Shown here: positions 55,637-64,000 of the stretch, piece by piece
Position numbering within the stretch: position 1 is the stretch's first letter
Layout of the letters: every line of letters begins with the position of its first letter
Origin: Myxococcales bacterium
GTDB lineage: Bacteria; Myxococcota_A; Polyangia; Polyangiales; Polyangiaceae
Assembly (NCBI GenBank): GCA_025359105.1
Contig: JANYHK010000119.1
Coordinates: 32,839-96,838, forward strand
Direction of reading: 5' to 3'
DNA length: 64,000 nucleotides
Position numbers and translations under genes: made by a program
The notes under the pieces: generated by a model
What the model saw: only the letters and a program-made list of their open reading frames with translations
What the model was told of the DNA's origin: nothing
Database searches by the model: none

Positions 55637-56682
55637 TGGATCTCTTCGGTCACCTCAAGACGTACGACTACGGCGAGGTTCACTTCGGGCTCGACAAGGC
55701 GACCGGCCTCAAGGCGATTGTCGCGATCCACGACTCGCGCCTCGGTCCCTCGCTCGGCGGCTGCCGCTTCCTCCCGTACGACACGGACGAAGCGGCGCTG
55801 ATCGACGCGCTGCGCCTCGCGCGCGGCATGACGTACAAGGCCGCGCTGGCTGGGCTGAAGCACGGCGGCGGCAAGAGCGTGCTCATCCGTCCGCGCCAGC
55901 ACTTCGACCGGGTCGCGCTCTTCCGCGCCTTCGGCAAGTTCATCGACGGCCTCGGCGGGCACTACATCACCGCCGAAGACAGCGGCACGGGCCTCGAGGA
56001 CATGGAGGTCATCCGCACCGCCACGAAGCACGTGACGGGCGTGGACGTGAAGAACGGTGGCTCCGGCGACCCATCGCCGTTCACCGCTCTGGGCGTGCGA
56101 CGGGGCATCGAGGCGTGCGTGAAGCACAAGCTCGGAAAGACGACGCTCGAAGGCGTCCACGTCGCGGTTCAGGGCGTCGGTCACGTTGGCTACCACCTGT
56201 GCAAGGAGCTCTTCGAGGCGGGCGCGAAGATCAGCGTCGCCGACGTCGATCCGCTCAAGGCCGAGCGCGCACACCGCGAATTCAAGGCGACGGTGGTGCC
56301 GCTCGACCAGATCTTCGAGGTCGCCTGCGACGTCATCGCACCGTGCGCCCTCGGCAGCGCGCTCAACGATCAGACGATCCCGCGCCTCAAGGCGAAGATC
56401 GTCGCGGGCGCCGCGAACAACCAGCTCGCCGAGCCTCGCAACGGCGACGATCTGCACCAGCGCGGCATCCTCTATGCGCCAGACTACGCAATCAACGCCG
56501 GTGGTCTCGTCAACGTCGCACAGGAAGTGACGGGCTACGACGCGACGGTGTCGCGTGAACGCACGCTGAAGATCTACGACACGATCCTGGAGATCGCCGA
56601 GCGCAGCACCAAGCTGCGGTCGCCCACCTACCGCATCGCCGACATCCTGGTCGAAGAGAAGCTCGCGGCCGCCGCGCGCTGA
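55636..56682 (+). CDS. leucine/valine (branched-chain amino acid) dehydrogenase
   Basis: 348 aa from ATG 55636, overlapping the previous stop by 1 nt. The N-terminal ELFV domain has GPSLGGCRFLPYDTDEAALIDALRLARGMTYKAALAGLKHGGGKSV, where Lys75 in GLKHGGG is the expected catalytic lysine. The NAD+-binding domain shows VAVQGVGHVGYHLCKEL. GAANNQLAEP and APDYAINAGGLVNVAQE are also family-typical. It would oxidatively deaminate Leu/Val in the cytoplasm. A catabolic enzyme translationally linked to an ABC/DUF4340 operon is unexpected. Confidence 0.9.
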   Translation: MDLFGHLKTYDYGEVHFGLDKATGLKAIVAIHDSRLGPSLGGCRFLPYDTDEAALIDALRLARGMTYKAALAGLKHGGGKSVLIRPRQHFDRVALFRAFGKFIDGLGGHYITAEDSGTGLEDMEVIRTATKHVTGVDVKNGGSGDPSPFTALGVRRGIEACVKHKLGKTTLEGVHVAVQGVGHVGYHLCKELFEAGAKISVADVDPLKAERAHREFKATVVPLDQIFEVACDVIAPCALGSALNDQTIPRLKAKIVAGAANNQLAEPRNGDDLHQRGILYAPDYAINAGGLVNVAQEVTGYDATVSRERTLKIYDTILEIAERSTKLRSPTYRIADILVEEKLAAAAR

Positions 56683-56695
56683 GGCGCGAAATCGC

Positions 56696-58081
56696 CTACG
56701 GGAGCTTCGCGATGACCTCGCGCTCGACGATGTCGAGCGGCGCGTCGCCGAAGCTCGTCCACGCGCGAGCGATACGCGTGAGGCCGTCGGAGCCGCGGCG
56801 CGCCAGCATGTCGGCCGCGAGACCGGCGGTGATGGCGTGGGTGGGCCGGACGGCGGCGACACGCGCAAGGCGAGCGCGCGTCTCGGGGGTGGCGGCGGCG
56901 AGGAGGCGGTGACCGAGCTCGCCGCTCGGAGGCGCGCCATCGGCGCGTGAGGCGAGGGCCCAGAGTGCGACCACGACGTGATCGTGGAGCGCGATGAGCG
57001 TGACGAACGTGTCGCGATCCTCGGTCGCGGTGGCCGCGAGGTGCACCTCGGTGCACGCGGCGTCGCGCTCGGGGGGTGGCGAGGCGCGGCGCATGCGAGA
57101 CGCGACGTCGGCACCGCGACACGGGGACGCGGCGAAAAGGTGCGCCGCCGCGTCCCTTTCGGCGGCGTGGGCGACGTCGGCGGGGAGTCGCGCGGCGTAC
57201 GACGTCACCCCCTCGCGCAGAGCCGCTTCGGCTCGTTCGAGGCGCGAACGGACGACCGCGAGCGGAAGGCTCGTCCCCGCGTGCGCGCCGAGCGACTGCT
57301 CGAGCCACGCCGGATCGGGCGCCCGCGGCTGCGCGCGGGGGGCGCCTTCGAGCTCCAGGCGAAGGCGGACGAGCGACGCCGTCGTTCCCGGCGACGCGCC
57401 ACGCTCCACGGCGTCGAGGGCATCCTCGAGCTCCGCGACCTCCGCGGCGTCGAGGCTCGCGCCCCTCACCGACGCGCGGATCTCCTCGAGCCGGCGCGCC
57501 AGCCAGCGCTCGTGCGCGCGTCGCGGGTCGGTCGCCGGCGCCGCGCCGACGGCGGTCACCATCGCCCTTACGAGCTCGCTCGCCGCGCGAGGGAGGGCCG
57601 CCTCTCGGTCCAGGCGGAAGCGCTCCTCGCGGACGGAGCGGATCACCAGCTCGCGCTCGAGGCGCAGCTCTCGCCCCCGCCCCGCGGCCGCGCCGGCGGT
57701 CCGCGAGAGGCGCGCCGAGTCGGCCCATCGCCCGAGCGCGGCCTCCGCGTCCGCGAGTCCCCGAGCGCGCGCTGCGGGCGCGAGCCAGTCCCCCTCCACC
57801 TCCGCGTCGGGTCCACCTAGGCTCGGCGCGCCGCCGAAGCGCAGCGCGAGCGTGGGATCGCCGCCGGCGAGCGCGGCCAGCACCTCGTCCTCGTGCCGCG
57901 TCCACTCCTCGCCGACCTCGTTCGCCGTCGCCTCGCCGTCGTCGGCCGGCGACGGGACGTTCACGCGGGTCGCCGGCGCGCAGCCCGCTGCCGAAAGGGC
58001 GAGCGCCAGCATCAAGCTGCCCCCGCGCGCCTCGCGCGCCAGGACGGGGCCAAGAGCCGAGGCCGAGGAGGGGTCTTTCAT
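56696..58081 (-). CDS. helical lipoprotein, unknown
   Basis: 461 aa from ATG 58081, which overlaps the yjbQ stop (ATGA); the frame is open to 58153. Lipobox LSAAGC (Cys about 33). The mature protein is Ala/Arg/Glu-rich and helical with coiled-coil-like stretches ([41 protein letters not shown]) and a few cysteines. A C-terminal helical domain ([21 protein letters not shown]) ends REVIAKLP. No family recognised. Confidence 0.6.
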   Translation of the reverse strand: MKDPSSASALGPVLAREARGGSLMLALALSAAGCAPATRVNVPSPADDGEATANEVGEEWTRHEDEVLAALAGGDPTLALRFGGAPSLGGPDAEVEGDWLAPAARARGLADAEAALGRWADSARLSRTAGAAAGRGRELRLERELVIRSVREERFRLDREAALPRAASELVRAMVTAVGAAPATDPRRAHERWLARRLEEIRASVRGASLDAAEVAELEDALDAVERGASPGTTASLVRLRLELEGAPRAQPRAPDPAWLEQSLGAHAGTSLPLAVVRSRLERAEAALREGVTSYAARLPADVAHAAERDAAAHLFAASPCRGADVASRMRRASPPPERDAACTEVHLAATATEDRDTFVTLIALHDHVVVALWALASRADGAPPSGELGHRLLAAATPETRARLARVAAVRPTHAITAGLAADMLARRGSDGLTRIARAWTSFGDAPLDIVEREVIAKLP

Positions 58082-58488
58082 ATGCCGAGGACTTTGACAA
58101 TCAAGCGCTTGTCTCGTTGGCCGTCGAACTCCGCATAGAACACGCGCTGCCACGTCCCCAGGTCGAGCCGCCCCTTGGTGACGGGCACGATGACCTCGTG
58201 GTGCACGAGCATCGACTTCAAGTGTGCGTCACCGTTGTCCTCGCCGGTCCGATGGTGGGCGTAGTTGCCCTTGGGGGCGAGCTCCTCCAGCCAGTTCCAG
58301 ATGTCGGCGTGCAGCCCCGACTCGTCGTCGTTCACGAACACCCCGGCGGTGATGTGCATCGCGCTGACGAGCATGAACCCGTCGACGATGCCGCTCGTCT
58401 TCAAAATCTCCTCGAGCTTGGACGTCAGGTGGATGAGCTCGCGCCGGGCTTTGGTGTGAAAGGTCAGGTACTCGGTGTGTGCGCGCAT
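58078..58488 (-). CDS. yjbQ: YjbQ/UPF0047 family protein
   Basis: 136 aa. The family signature is present: [19 protein letters not shown], then [25 protein letters not shown], then [28 protein letters not shown]. Conserved His/Asp/Glu residues bind metal. The E. coli homologue has secondary thiamin-phosphate synthase activity; the physiological role is unclear. It is cytoplasmic, co-transcribed with a downstream lipoprotein gene and divergent from a radical SAM gene 43 bp away. Confidence 0.9.
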   Translation of the reverse strand: MRAHTEYLTFHTKARRELIHLTSKLEEILKTSGIVDGFMLVSAMHITAGVFVNDDESGLHADIWNWLEELAPKGNYAHHRTGEDNGDAHLKSMLVHHEVIVPVTKGRLDLGTWQRVFYAEFDGQRDKRLIVKVLGI

Positions 58489-58531
58489 GGCGCGCCGAGG
58501 ATAGCGCGACCAGTGCTAGGCTCGGCGCCCC

Positions 58532-60373
58532 ATGCGCATCCACGAACGCGTCCTCCGCGTCGCTGAGATCGGCCTCTCCCGGGCGGCGCGCGCGGCGTGG
58601 CCGCTGGTCGCGCGGTACAACGCCCGCTTCGAGCGCCCCTCGCCCAGCCCGTCGTGGGCGCCCGGCCCGCTCCCGAAGCGCCGCGAGCGCAGCTTCCCCC
58701 AGCTCGGCTGGCCGCGCGAGACGGACTCCCTGTGCCCCGCGTGCGTCAAGGAGGTCCGCGCGCAGATCCTCTCCGGCGAAAAATCGCTCAGCACGCTCAC
58801 CGAGGGGCGTCCCGGCGAGATCCGCGCGCACATCGTCGAAGAAGGCGGCGTCGTGAAGATGACGAAGTCCTGCCCGCGCCACGGCGCGACCGAGGACGTC
58901 ATCAGCATCGATCCGGCCTTCCTGCGCCGGATCGAGGACCTCTACCCCGGGCGCGATTTTTTGGCGCCGCTCTCGCGCCTGCGCGAGCACGGCTCGTCGA
59001 GCGTCAAGTACGGCCGCGGCTCGGTCCTCACTGTGGACCTCACCAACCGCTGCAACATGATGTGCGATCCGTGCTTCATGGACGCCAACCAGGTCGGCTT
59101 CGTCCACGAGCTCGCGTGGGACGAGGTGAAGCAGATCCTCGACGACTCGCTCACCATCAAGCCGCGTCGTCAGATGAGCGTTCAGTTCTCGGGCGGCGAG
59201 CCGACGCTGTCGCCGCACTTTCTTCGTGCCATCGAATACGCGCGGCAAAACGGCTATTTTTGTGTGCAATGCGCGACCAACGGCGTCCGCTTCGCCCAGG
59301 AGCCGGAGCTCGCACACGAGGCCAAGCGCGCGGGCCTGCGCCTCGCGTATCTGCAGTTCGACGGAGTCACCAACGAGGCGAACAGCCACCGCAAGGTCGG
59401 CAACCTCTTCGACGTGAAGCTCCGCGCGATCGAGAACCTGCACGCCGCCGGCATCGACGTCGTGCTCGTGGTCACCGTCATCAAGGGCGTCAACGACGAC
59501 CAGGTCGGCGACATCGTCAAGTTCGCGATCCAGAACGCCGACAAGATCACCGTCGTCAGCTTCCAGCCGGTGAGCTTCACCGGCCGCGACGAGGACATCG
59601 CCGACGACGTGCGCGCGCGCCAGCGCTACACCCTCAGTCACCTGGCGCATGACGTAAAGGCGCAGACCGGTGCGACTGAGCCGCTCCGGGACTGGTTCCC
59701 GCTCTCCGCGATGGGCCCCTTCAGCGACCTCACCGACACGCTCATGGGCGAGCGCGCCGACTGGGGCGCGCTCAAGTGCGGCTGCCACCCCGACTGCGGT
59801 ATCGGGACGGTGCTCTTCGTCAACAAGAAGACAGGCGAGATGGTGCCGCTCACGCGCTTCCTGGATCTCGAGCAGCTCCTCGCCGACATCGGCACCATCA
59901 CCGACGGCGCGCAGCCTCGGGCGATCACGCTCGCGCAGGTCGCCCTCGCGCTCCTCAAGAGCTACGACGCGCGCGAGGCGCCGCGCGGCTACACGTTCGC
60001 GAAGCTGGTGAAGCAGTTCCTGAGTCAGACGGGCAACCGTGGCGGGCGCGTCGGCGAGTTCGAGAGCGACGCAGCGGAGTTCGAGTGGCGCCTGCTGTTC
60101 GTCGCCGGCATGTGGTTTCAGGATCTCTTCAACTACGATTTTCGCCGCACGGAGATGTGCATCATCCCGTACGGCACGCAGATGGGGGAGATCAGCTTCT
60201 GCGCCTACAACACCGGCGTGGGGTGGCGCAACGTCATCGAGAAGATGAAGGCGAACGCCACCGTCGCGGAGTGGTACCGCGAGAACGGGCGGCACCCGGT
60301 GTACGCCAAGGGGCAGGACTTGCCGCTGCCCCGCGCGCGCGGGACGGTCCGGTTGCCCATCCTCGCGGGCTGA
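58532..60373 (+). CDS. radical SAM protein of the tetraether-synthase-like (COG1964) type
   Basis: 613 aa. An N-terminal Zn/Fe-type motif (LCPAC, Cys68 and Cys71, plus SCPRHG with Cys114 and His117) precedes the radical SAM site CNMMCDPC (Cys174, 178, 181; CX3CX2C). FSGGEPTLSPHFLRAIEYARQNG and VVTVIKGVNDDQVGDIVKFA follow. The C-terminal region has further cysteines (KCGCHPDCGIG; MCIIP; ISFCAYNTG). The order 'CPxC - CPxHG - CX3CX2C' is that of the MJ0619/Tes family, which in archaea joins isoprenoid lipid tails. In this bacterium the substrate could be a fatty-acyl chain, but that is inference. Confidence 0.78.
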   Translation: MRIHERVLRVAEIGLSRAARAAWPLVARYNARFERPSPSPSWAPGPLPKRRERSFPQLGWPRETDSLCPACVKEVRAQILSGEKSLSTLTEGRPGEIRAHIVEEGGVVKMTKSCPRHGATEDVISIDPAFLRRIEDLYPGRDFLAPLSRLREHGSSSVKYGRGSVLTVDLTNRCNMMCDPCFMDANQVGFVHELAWDEVKQILDDSLTIKPRRQMSVQFSGGEPTLSPHFLRAIEYARQNGYFCVQCATNGVRFAQEPELAHEAKRAGLRLAYLQFDGVTNEANSHRKVGNLFDVKLRAIENLHAAGIDVVLVVTVIKGVNDDQVGDIVKFAIQNADKITVVSFQPVSFTGRDEDIADDVRARQRYTLSHLAHDVKAQTGATEPLRDWFPLSAMGPFSDLTDTLMGERADWGALKCGCHPDCGIGTVLFVNKKTGEMVPLTRFLDLEQLLADIGTITDGAQPRAITLAQVALALLKSYDAREAPRGYTFAKLVKQFLSQTGNRGGRVGEFESDAAEFEWRLLFVAGMWFQDLFNYDFRRTEMCIIPYGTQMGEISFCAYNTGVGWRNVIEKMKANATVAEWYRENGRHPVYAKGQDLPLPRARGTVRLPILAG

Positions 60374-60447
60374 GCGACCACCGGAAGCCTCTTCGTCCGG
60401 ATCGCTGCTCGTTTGCCCGTTCCGGTCAGGCGACGCTCGCTCTAGTT

Positions 60448-61047
60448 CTAGGGACGAGATGGGATCGGCGCGGTCTTGTCGAGGCTCGGTCCGTTCGGGC
60501 ACGAGCGGCAGGTGCCGCGGATCCGCTCGCGCGCCTTCTGCACAGCGGTTTTCGCGTCCTCGCAGCGCTGTCGATCGTCGGTCTCGGACGCGAGATCGCA
60601 CAGGTGGCCGGTAGCGCGTTCCATCGAGCCGAGCGCACGGCAGGCGCTCATGCAGTCGTTCATCGAGAGATCGAGCTCGCGCCGCGCGCGCTCCAGCTCA
60701 CCGCGTGCGGCGTGGAGGGAGGCGGCGCGGCTGCGCGTGGACTCGGACTCCGGGCGCGGCGGGGCGGGAGGGGCACTTGCACCGGCGGGCGAGACTCCGC
60801 TACCGGGCGAAGGCGCCAGGGTCGTTGGCCTGTCGGCGGCATCGTCGCTCGGCTTCTTCTCGCTCCGCTTCCCCTCGCTCGTCGCGGTCGCGGTGATCGG
60901 CGCGACACCGAGCTCGGACTTCGGCTCGGCCGCGGCCTTCGCCGGAGGCGCGGCTCCACCTACGTCGGCATGCGCGCACGCCCCCACGAGCGCGGCCGCG
61001 CACGCCGCGACGGCAAACGATCGGCCCCAGCCGCGCGAGCTCATCAC
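60448..61047 (-). CDS. lipoprotein with Cys-rich helical C-terminus
   Basis: 199 aa; lipobox LVGAC (Cys about 24; ATG 61047 or 61044). A 90-residue Pro/Ser/Ala-rich tether precedes a helical domain with six cysteines (LSMNDCMSACRALGSM, HLCDLASETDDRQRC, GTCRSC). Similar small lipoproteins with paired-Cys helices are frequent in Polyangiales. No function can be assigned. Confidence 0.62.
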   Translation of the reverse strand: MMSSRGWGRSFAVAACAAALVGACAHADVGGAAPPAKAAAEPKSELGVAPITATATSEGKRSEKKPSDDAADRPTTLAPSPGSGVSPAGASAPPAPPRPESESTRSRAASLHAARGELERARRELDLSMNDCMSACRALGSMERATGHLCDLASETDDRQRCEDAKTAVQKARERIRGTCRSCPNGPSLDKTAPIPSRP

Positions 61048-61173
61048 GACCCAGTCCTACGCGCTCTTGGTCGCCAACGCAAAAGTCACCTCGACAGGAA
61101 AACGCGCGAGATGGTCGAACCTTGCACCTCGCCACGCATCTCTACCAGGACTCTGAAATTGCGTATGAAATCG

Positions 61174-62880
61174 TCAATTTCGAACGGTGACGGTCTCGCC
61201 GATCGCGGGGACGGCGAAGCGCACGAACCGGCCCTGGTCCCACGCGACCCACGTGCGCCCTGGCGCGTCGAGCGCGTCGTCGAAGCGAGCGCGCACCGCG
61301 GTCGCCACCCCGTCCTCTTCCTCGGTGACCTCGAGCTCCATGTCCGACAGGCGAACACGCTCCCCTTTGCGCACCGGCGTGTCGCGGTAGAGCGCGACGA
61401 GGGGATCGTTCAGGAGGCCGCCCGGAACGCGGACGTCGAGCGTTCGCGCATCGACCCGCGTGATCGAACAGTCACCGAGGCCCACCGCCACGTACCGGAG
61501 CGCGCGCGTGAGCGTCGGCGGCTCGTCGAGCGGGACACCGAAGCGGTACGCGGCGCCGAGCGACGACGGCGTGCGCACGAGGATGACCGTCTGGTCCTTC
61601 AGCTCACGGACGCTCGGGAGCCCCGGCCCGCTCCGGTCGAGAAGGTACATGATCCCGATCGGTGCGAGCGCGAACGCGACGAGCAGCAGAGGCGCCAGGA
61701 GCACGTGCAGGCCTCCCGACAGCCGCAAGAACGCGCGCGCGACGGTCCGCCGCTCGCTGCCTCTGCCGACGTCTGCGAGGAGCGACGCCAGGACCGCCAG
61801 CGCGCCTATGCCGACAAGCATCAGCACGCGCCCCGTCGGCACCACGCCGACGACGGGCACGAGCGCCAGCGCCGAGCCTAGCCCGAAGAAACGAACGCCC
61901 GCGTCGCGGCGCACGAGGGGCATGGCTACCCATGCGAACAGCGCGAGCGCCACCGCCCCGGCCCCCGTGACGATCCACGTGATCGTCGCGCGCGCGGCTA
62001 TCTCCACGGGGAAGACCAGGAGCTGGCTCAGCGCGAGCTCGGCGGCGTTGGGGAAGAGCCTTCGCAGGAACGTGACGGGGGCCGTCGCCGGATCGCAATA
62101 AAATCCCGACGCGATCACGCCGTAGTTTCCGGCGCGGTATACCGTCTGCCAAGCGATGGCGACGAGCCCGCACGGCACGAGCGACGCTGCGCGCGCGCGG
62201 AGCGAGCCCGTTTCCATGGTGAGGGCGTACGCCGCGAGGTACGCGAGCGCGCCGAGTCCGACCTCGCCGCCCGCGAGCGCGAGCGCGAAGCACGCCGCAG
62301 AGACGACCGCACCCGCCCGCCACGCGTCCCGCCGCCAGCGATCGTGCGCGAGGAGGCAGAGCACCGCGAACGCGCTCGCGATGACGCCGTTACGGTTGCC
62401 GATCCACCCCGCCGGTAGGCCGTGCCCCGGATCGACCGCGTAGAAGAGCGACGCGAGCCCGGCGATCCCCGGCGTCCCTAGGACGCGCGCGTACAGCCTC
62501 GCGACACCGAAGACGAGGAGCGCGTACCACGCGATGCTCTCCGCGTGCATCGCCCACGGCGGAAGGTTCAAAACTCCATAGTCGAGCGTGTGCAGGAAGG
62601 ACGACAGCGGGCGGAAGAAGGCGATGCGCAGCGCGTCGGGCGTGAACCACGGCACGAGCCCGCGCTCGCGAAGCACCGCGAGGTGGGCGGGATTTCCATC
62701 CATGAAGCGGAACATGTCGTAGGGCCGCGCCGGGCCCATGAAGGCGTGGCCGCGGGCGTGCAGGCGGTGGACGAAGTCATCGAGCGCGAGGCCCCCCGCC
62801 AAGGACGGAAGCAAAAGGAGCACGCCAATGGCCGTCGCGGCGCGCGGTGTTATGGTTCGGTCGATGAGGCCCTGGAGCAC
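61174..62880 (-). CDS. multi-spanning membrane protein, possibly GT-C-like
   Basis: About 568 aa from GTG 62880 (alternative GTG 62823); the frame is open to 63093 but that part is antisense to the DPBB gene. Roughly ten spans begin with AATAIGVLLLLPSLAGGLALDDFVH, whose Asp pair after the first helix recalls GT-C glycosyltransferases. Later VFPVEIAARATITWIVTGAG and GRVLMLVGIGALAVLASLLADVG are membrane helices. A soluble beta-rich C-terminus (RDTPVRKGERVRLSDMELEV) ends VTVRN. Its 5' end overlaps that of the divergent gene. Confidence 0.6.
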   Translation of the reverse strand: MLQGLIDRTITPRAATAIGVLLLLPSLAGGLALDDFVHRLHARGHAFMGPARPYDMFRFMDGNPAHLAVLRERGLVPWFTPDALRIAFFRPLSSFLHTLDYGVLNLPPWAMHAESIAWYALLVFGVARLYARVLGTPGIAGLASLFYAVDPGHGLPAGWIGNRNGVIASAFAVLCLLAHDRWRRDAWRAGAVVSAACFALALAGGEVGLGALAYLAAYALTMETGSLRARAASLVPCGLVAIAWQTVYRAGNYGVIASGFYCDPATAPVTFLRRLFPNAAELALSQLLVFPVEIAARATITWIVTGAGAVALALFAWVAMPLVRRDAGVRFFGLGSALALVPVVGVVPTGRVLMLVGIGALAVLASLLADVGRGSERRTVARAFLRLSGGLHVLLAPLLLVAFALAPIGIMYLLDRSGPGLPSVRELKDQTVILVRTPSSLGAAYRFGVPLDEPPTLTRALRYVAVGLGDCSITRVDARTLDVRVPGGLLNDPLVALYRDTPVRKGERVRLSDMELEVTEEEDGVATAVRARFDDALDAPGRTWVAWDQGRFVRFAVPAIGETVTVRN

Positions 62881-63697
62881 GGTGATCTGGCTCGTCGCGC
62901 TTCCGTGCGCTTGCTCCAGCCAACTTACCGTAGGACCGGATCCTTCCGCGTGCCAAGGGGACGCCGGTGGCGCCGACGCCACGACCGGCCCGCCCGCGGA
63001 CGGCGCAACGAGTCTTCCCGACGCGAGCCCCGCCGCCGAGGCCTCCGCCGGAGACGCCGCGTCCGCGGGCTGCGGCGAGTTCACCGGGGACACCGTCTAT
63101 ACGTGCTCGAAGGACGGCAACGCGCGCGGAAAATGCGAAGCCGACGCGTCGCCGCGGGTGGAAGTATGCCCGCGCGGCTGCCTGCGGTCACCGACCGGCC
63201 AGGACGCCGTGTGCATGGGAGCGACGGCGACGCTCGACTGCACGGGCAGCTACGGCAAGACGAAGGCCGTGAACGGCGACTACTACATCACCGCGTTCGG
63301 GTGCTGGCTCGACGCCGCCGGCGTGGAGCACACCGATCCGGGCGACAACTGCCTGCCCAGCTGCCTCGCCCAGGCCAAAGCCGCGGGCCTTTGTGACGCG
63401 AACGGCACCGGCAAGGACTGCGAAGAGAAGATCACCTGGTTCACGGCCGACGCCGCGCGCTTCGGCTGCCTCGCGCGCCTTCGCGTCACCGATCCGAAGT
63501 CCGGCAAAGCGGTCATCGCACTCGCGCTCGACTACGGCCCCGCGTGCTCCGTCGAGAACGGCGTCTCGAAGGCGGTCCTCGACACGAGCGGCCGGATCGA
63601 TCGGTACCTCTTCGGCGCCGATCAGGGCGCGACCGACAAGACGCTCGTCCACGTCGTGGAGGTCGATCCGTCGACTCCTCTCGGCCCCGTGCCCTGA
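62864..63697 (+). CDS. secreted protein with double-psi beta-barrel-like domain
   Basis: 277 aa from ATG 62864 (ATG 62852 also in frame). A signal peptide ends near LPCACSS, possibly a lipobox, then an Asp/Gly/Ala-rich tether. A Cys-rich segment (CGEFTGDTVYTCSKDGNARGKCEAD) precedes a domain with ITAFGCWLDAAG, RFGCLARLRVTDPKSGKAVIAL, LDYGPACSVENGVSKAVLDTS and VVEVDPS. That pattern resembles RlpA/expansin double-psi barrels, which bind or cleave peptidoglycan or polysaccharide. The catalytic Asp equivalent may be in LDYGPAC. Homology is tentative. Confidence 0.6.
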   Translation: MRPWSTVIWLVALPCACSSQLTVGPDPSACQGDAGGADATTGPPADGATSLPDASPAAEASAGDAASAGCGEFTGDTVYTCSKDGNARGKCEADASPRVEVCPRGCLRSPTGQDAVCMGATATLDCTGSYGKTKAVNGDYYITAFGCWLDAAGVEHTDPGDNCLPSCLAQAKAAGLCDANGTGKDCEEKITWFTADAARFGCLARLRVTDPKSGKAVIALALDYGPACSVENGVSKAVLDTSGRIDRYLFGADQGATDKTLVHVVEVDPSTPLGPVP

Positions 63698-63866
63698 CGC
63701 GGCGACCGGCGCGGTGCGCCGCGTTCAGCGCGTCTAGCGGACTCCAGCAACTAGTGCCTGTCCCTATGTCGGTCACGCCTCTTCCCCGTACGCGTGCCCG
63801 TGCCCGTGCCCGCCCGAATCCGGCAGCGAAATCTCGCAACATCGAGGAACGAGCCGATAGGGCAGC

Positions 63867-64000
63867 ATGGTGCTGGATCACGAGCGGCTCGACGTGTACG
63901 GCCTCGCGCTGGACTTCCTTGTTTTCGCGAATGGAGTCATCGAGGCGCTGCCACGCGGCCGGAGCCATTTGGCCGACCCGTTCACACGCGCGTCGATCTC
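63867..64000 (+). CDS. four-helix-bundle protein (S23-like), partial at right edge
   Basis: ATG 63867 opens a frame that runs off the window after 44 codons. The visible part, DHERLDVYGLALDFLVFANG, then IEALPRGRSHLADPFTRAS, matches the N-terminus of the S23/four-helix-bundle family (PF05635). Relatives are encoded by intervening sequences in 23S rRNA genes and as Avd accessory proteins of diversity-generating retroelements. The 168 bp upstream contain TGCCCG repeats (63795-63822) and no gene. Confidence 0.7.
   Translation, partial: MVLDHERLDVYGLALDFLVFANGVIEALPRGRSHLADPFTRASI

Noticed and set aside
63795..63822. TGCCCG repeats as an integration or origin signal
   Set aside because: Short, low complexity, no pairing partner seen in the window.

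Overview
This is a high-GC window, dense with genes, that looks like a chromosome segment of a Myxococcota bacterium (probably Polyangiales or Haliangiales). That is inference. It rests on the many lipoproteins with acidic or Gly-rich N-terminal linkers, Cys-rich secreted proteins, a MYXO-CTERM-like sorting tail, CHAT/TPR and sigma-factor genes, DUF1501-type secreted proteins, the GldA/F/G-like ABC system, and codon use dominated by G/C third positions. I saw no tRNA, rRNA, CRISPR array, IS element or phage genes.

Layout. (1) 1-6817, minus strand: a tightly coupled sugar operon read as GH15 glucoamylase-like enzyme (surface-anchor tail) > XylG-type ATPase > XylH-type permease > XylF-type binding lipoprotein > TP-linker outer-membrane protein, which is cut by the left edge. 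Upstream lie three operator-like palindromes spaced 23 bp apart. (2) 7061-12276, plus strand: a four-gene secreted/redox unit, with a DUF1549/DUF1588-like haem-motif protein, a lipoprotein, a DUF1501 protein and a propeller-like lipoprotein with a cytochrome c motif. (3) 12354-13744: an HD hydrolase coupled to a pol-beta-fold nucleotidyltransferase. (4) 13773-15412, minus: a candidate polymorphic toxin with a RelA/SpoT-like C-terminal domain and a small overlapping partner gene, probably immunity. (5) 15570-23369, plus: a haem-motif lipoprotein, then a starch locus of GH13 lipoprotein, LamB-like porin and second GH13 lipoprotein. (6) 23341-24725: a degenerate 140-bp direct duplication and a radical SAM gene. 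(7) 24737-28517: truncated globin, SppA protease, ECF-type sigma factor and a membrane partner, facing a CHAT-domain lipoprotein (28531-31284).

(8) 31358-37572: secreted proteins, including a coupled pair (812-aa secreted protein and 633-aa HEAT-like protein) and a CE1/PHB-depolymerase-like lipoprotein. (9) 37607-42521: a membrane protein, then a stretch in which at least two adjacent genes (a Rossmann NAD(P)-binding protein and a type II NADH dehydrogenase) are broken by frameshifts. This is either local decay or poor consensus sequence. (10) 42661-50420: small lipoproteins, Cys-rich lipoproteins, and two S9 prolyl-oligopeptidase-family paralogues tail to tail, the second coupled to a cyclophilin. 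(11) 50688-56682: GldA/GldF/GldG-like ABC system, DUF4340 protein and a leucine/valine dehydrogenase, one run of genes. (12) 56696-64000: lipoprotein plus YjbQ, a radical SAM protein resembling tetraether synthase, more lipoproteins and membrane proteins, and a four-helix-bundle gene cut by the right edge.

How the parts work together (inference). Regions 1 and 5 describe extracellular alpha-glucan breakdown: surface GH13 enzymes cut polymer, porins admit oligosaccharides, the GH15 enzyme releases monosaccharide, and an ABC importer takes it up. A recurrent feature is hexanucleotide tandem repeats (GACTCC and relatives) that encode Thr-Pro, Asp-Ser or Ala-Asn linkers in five different genes.
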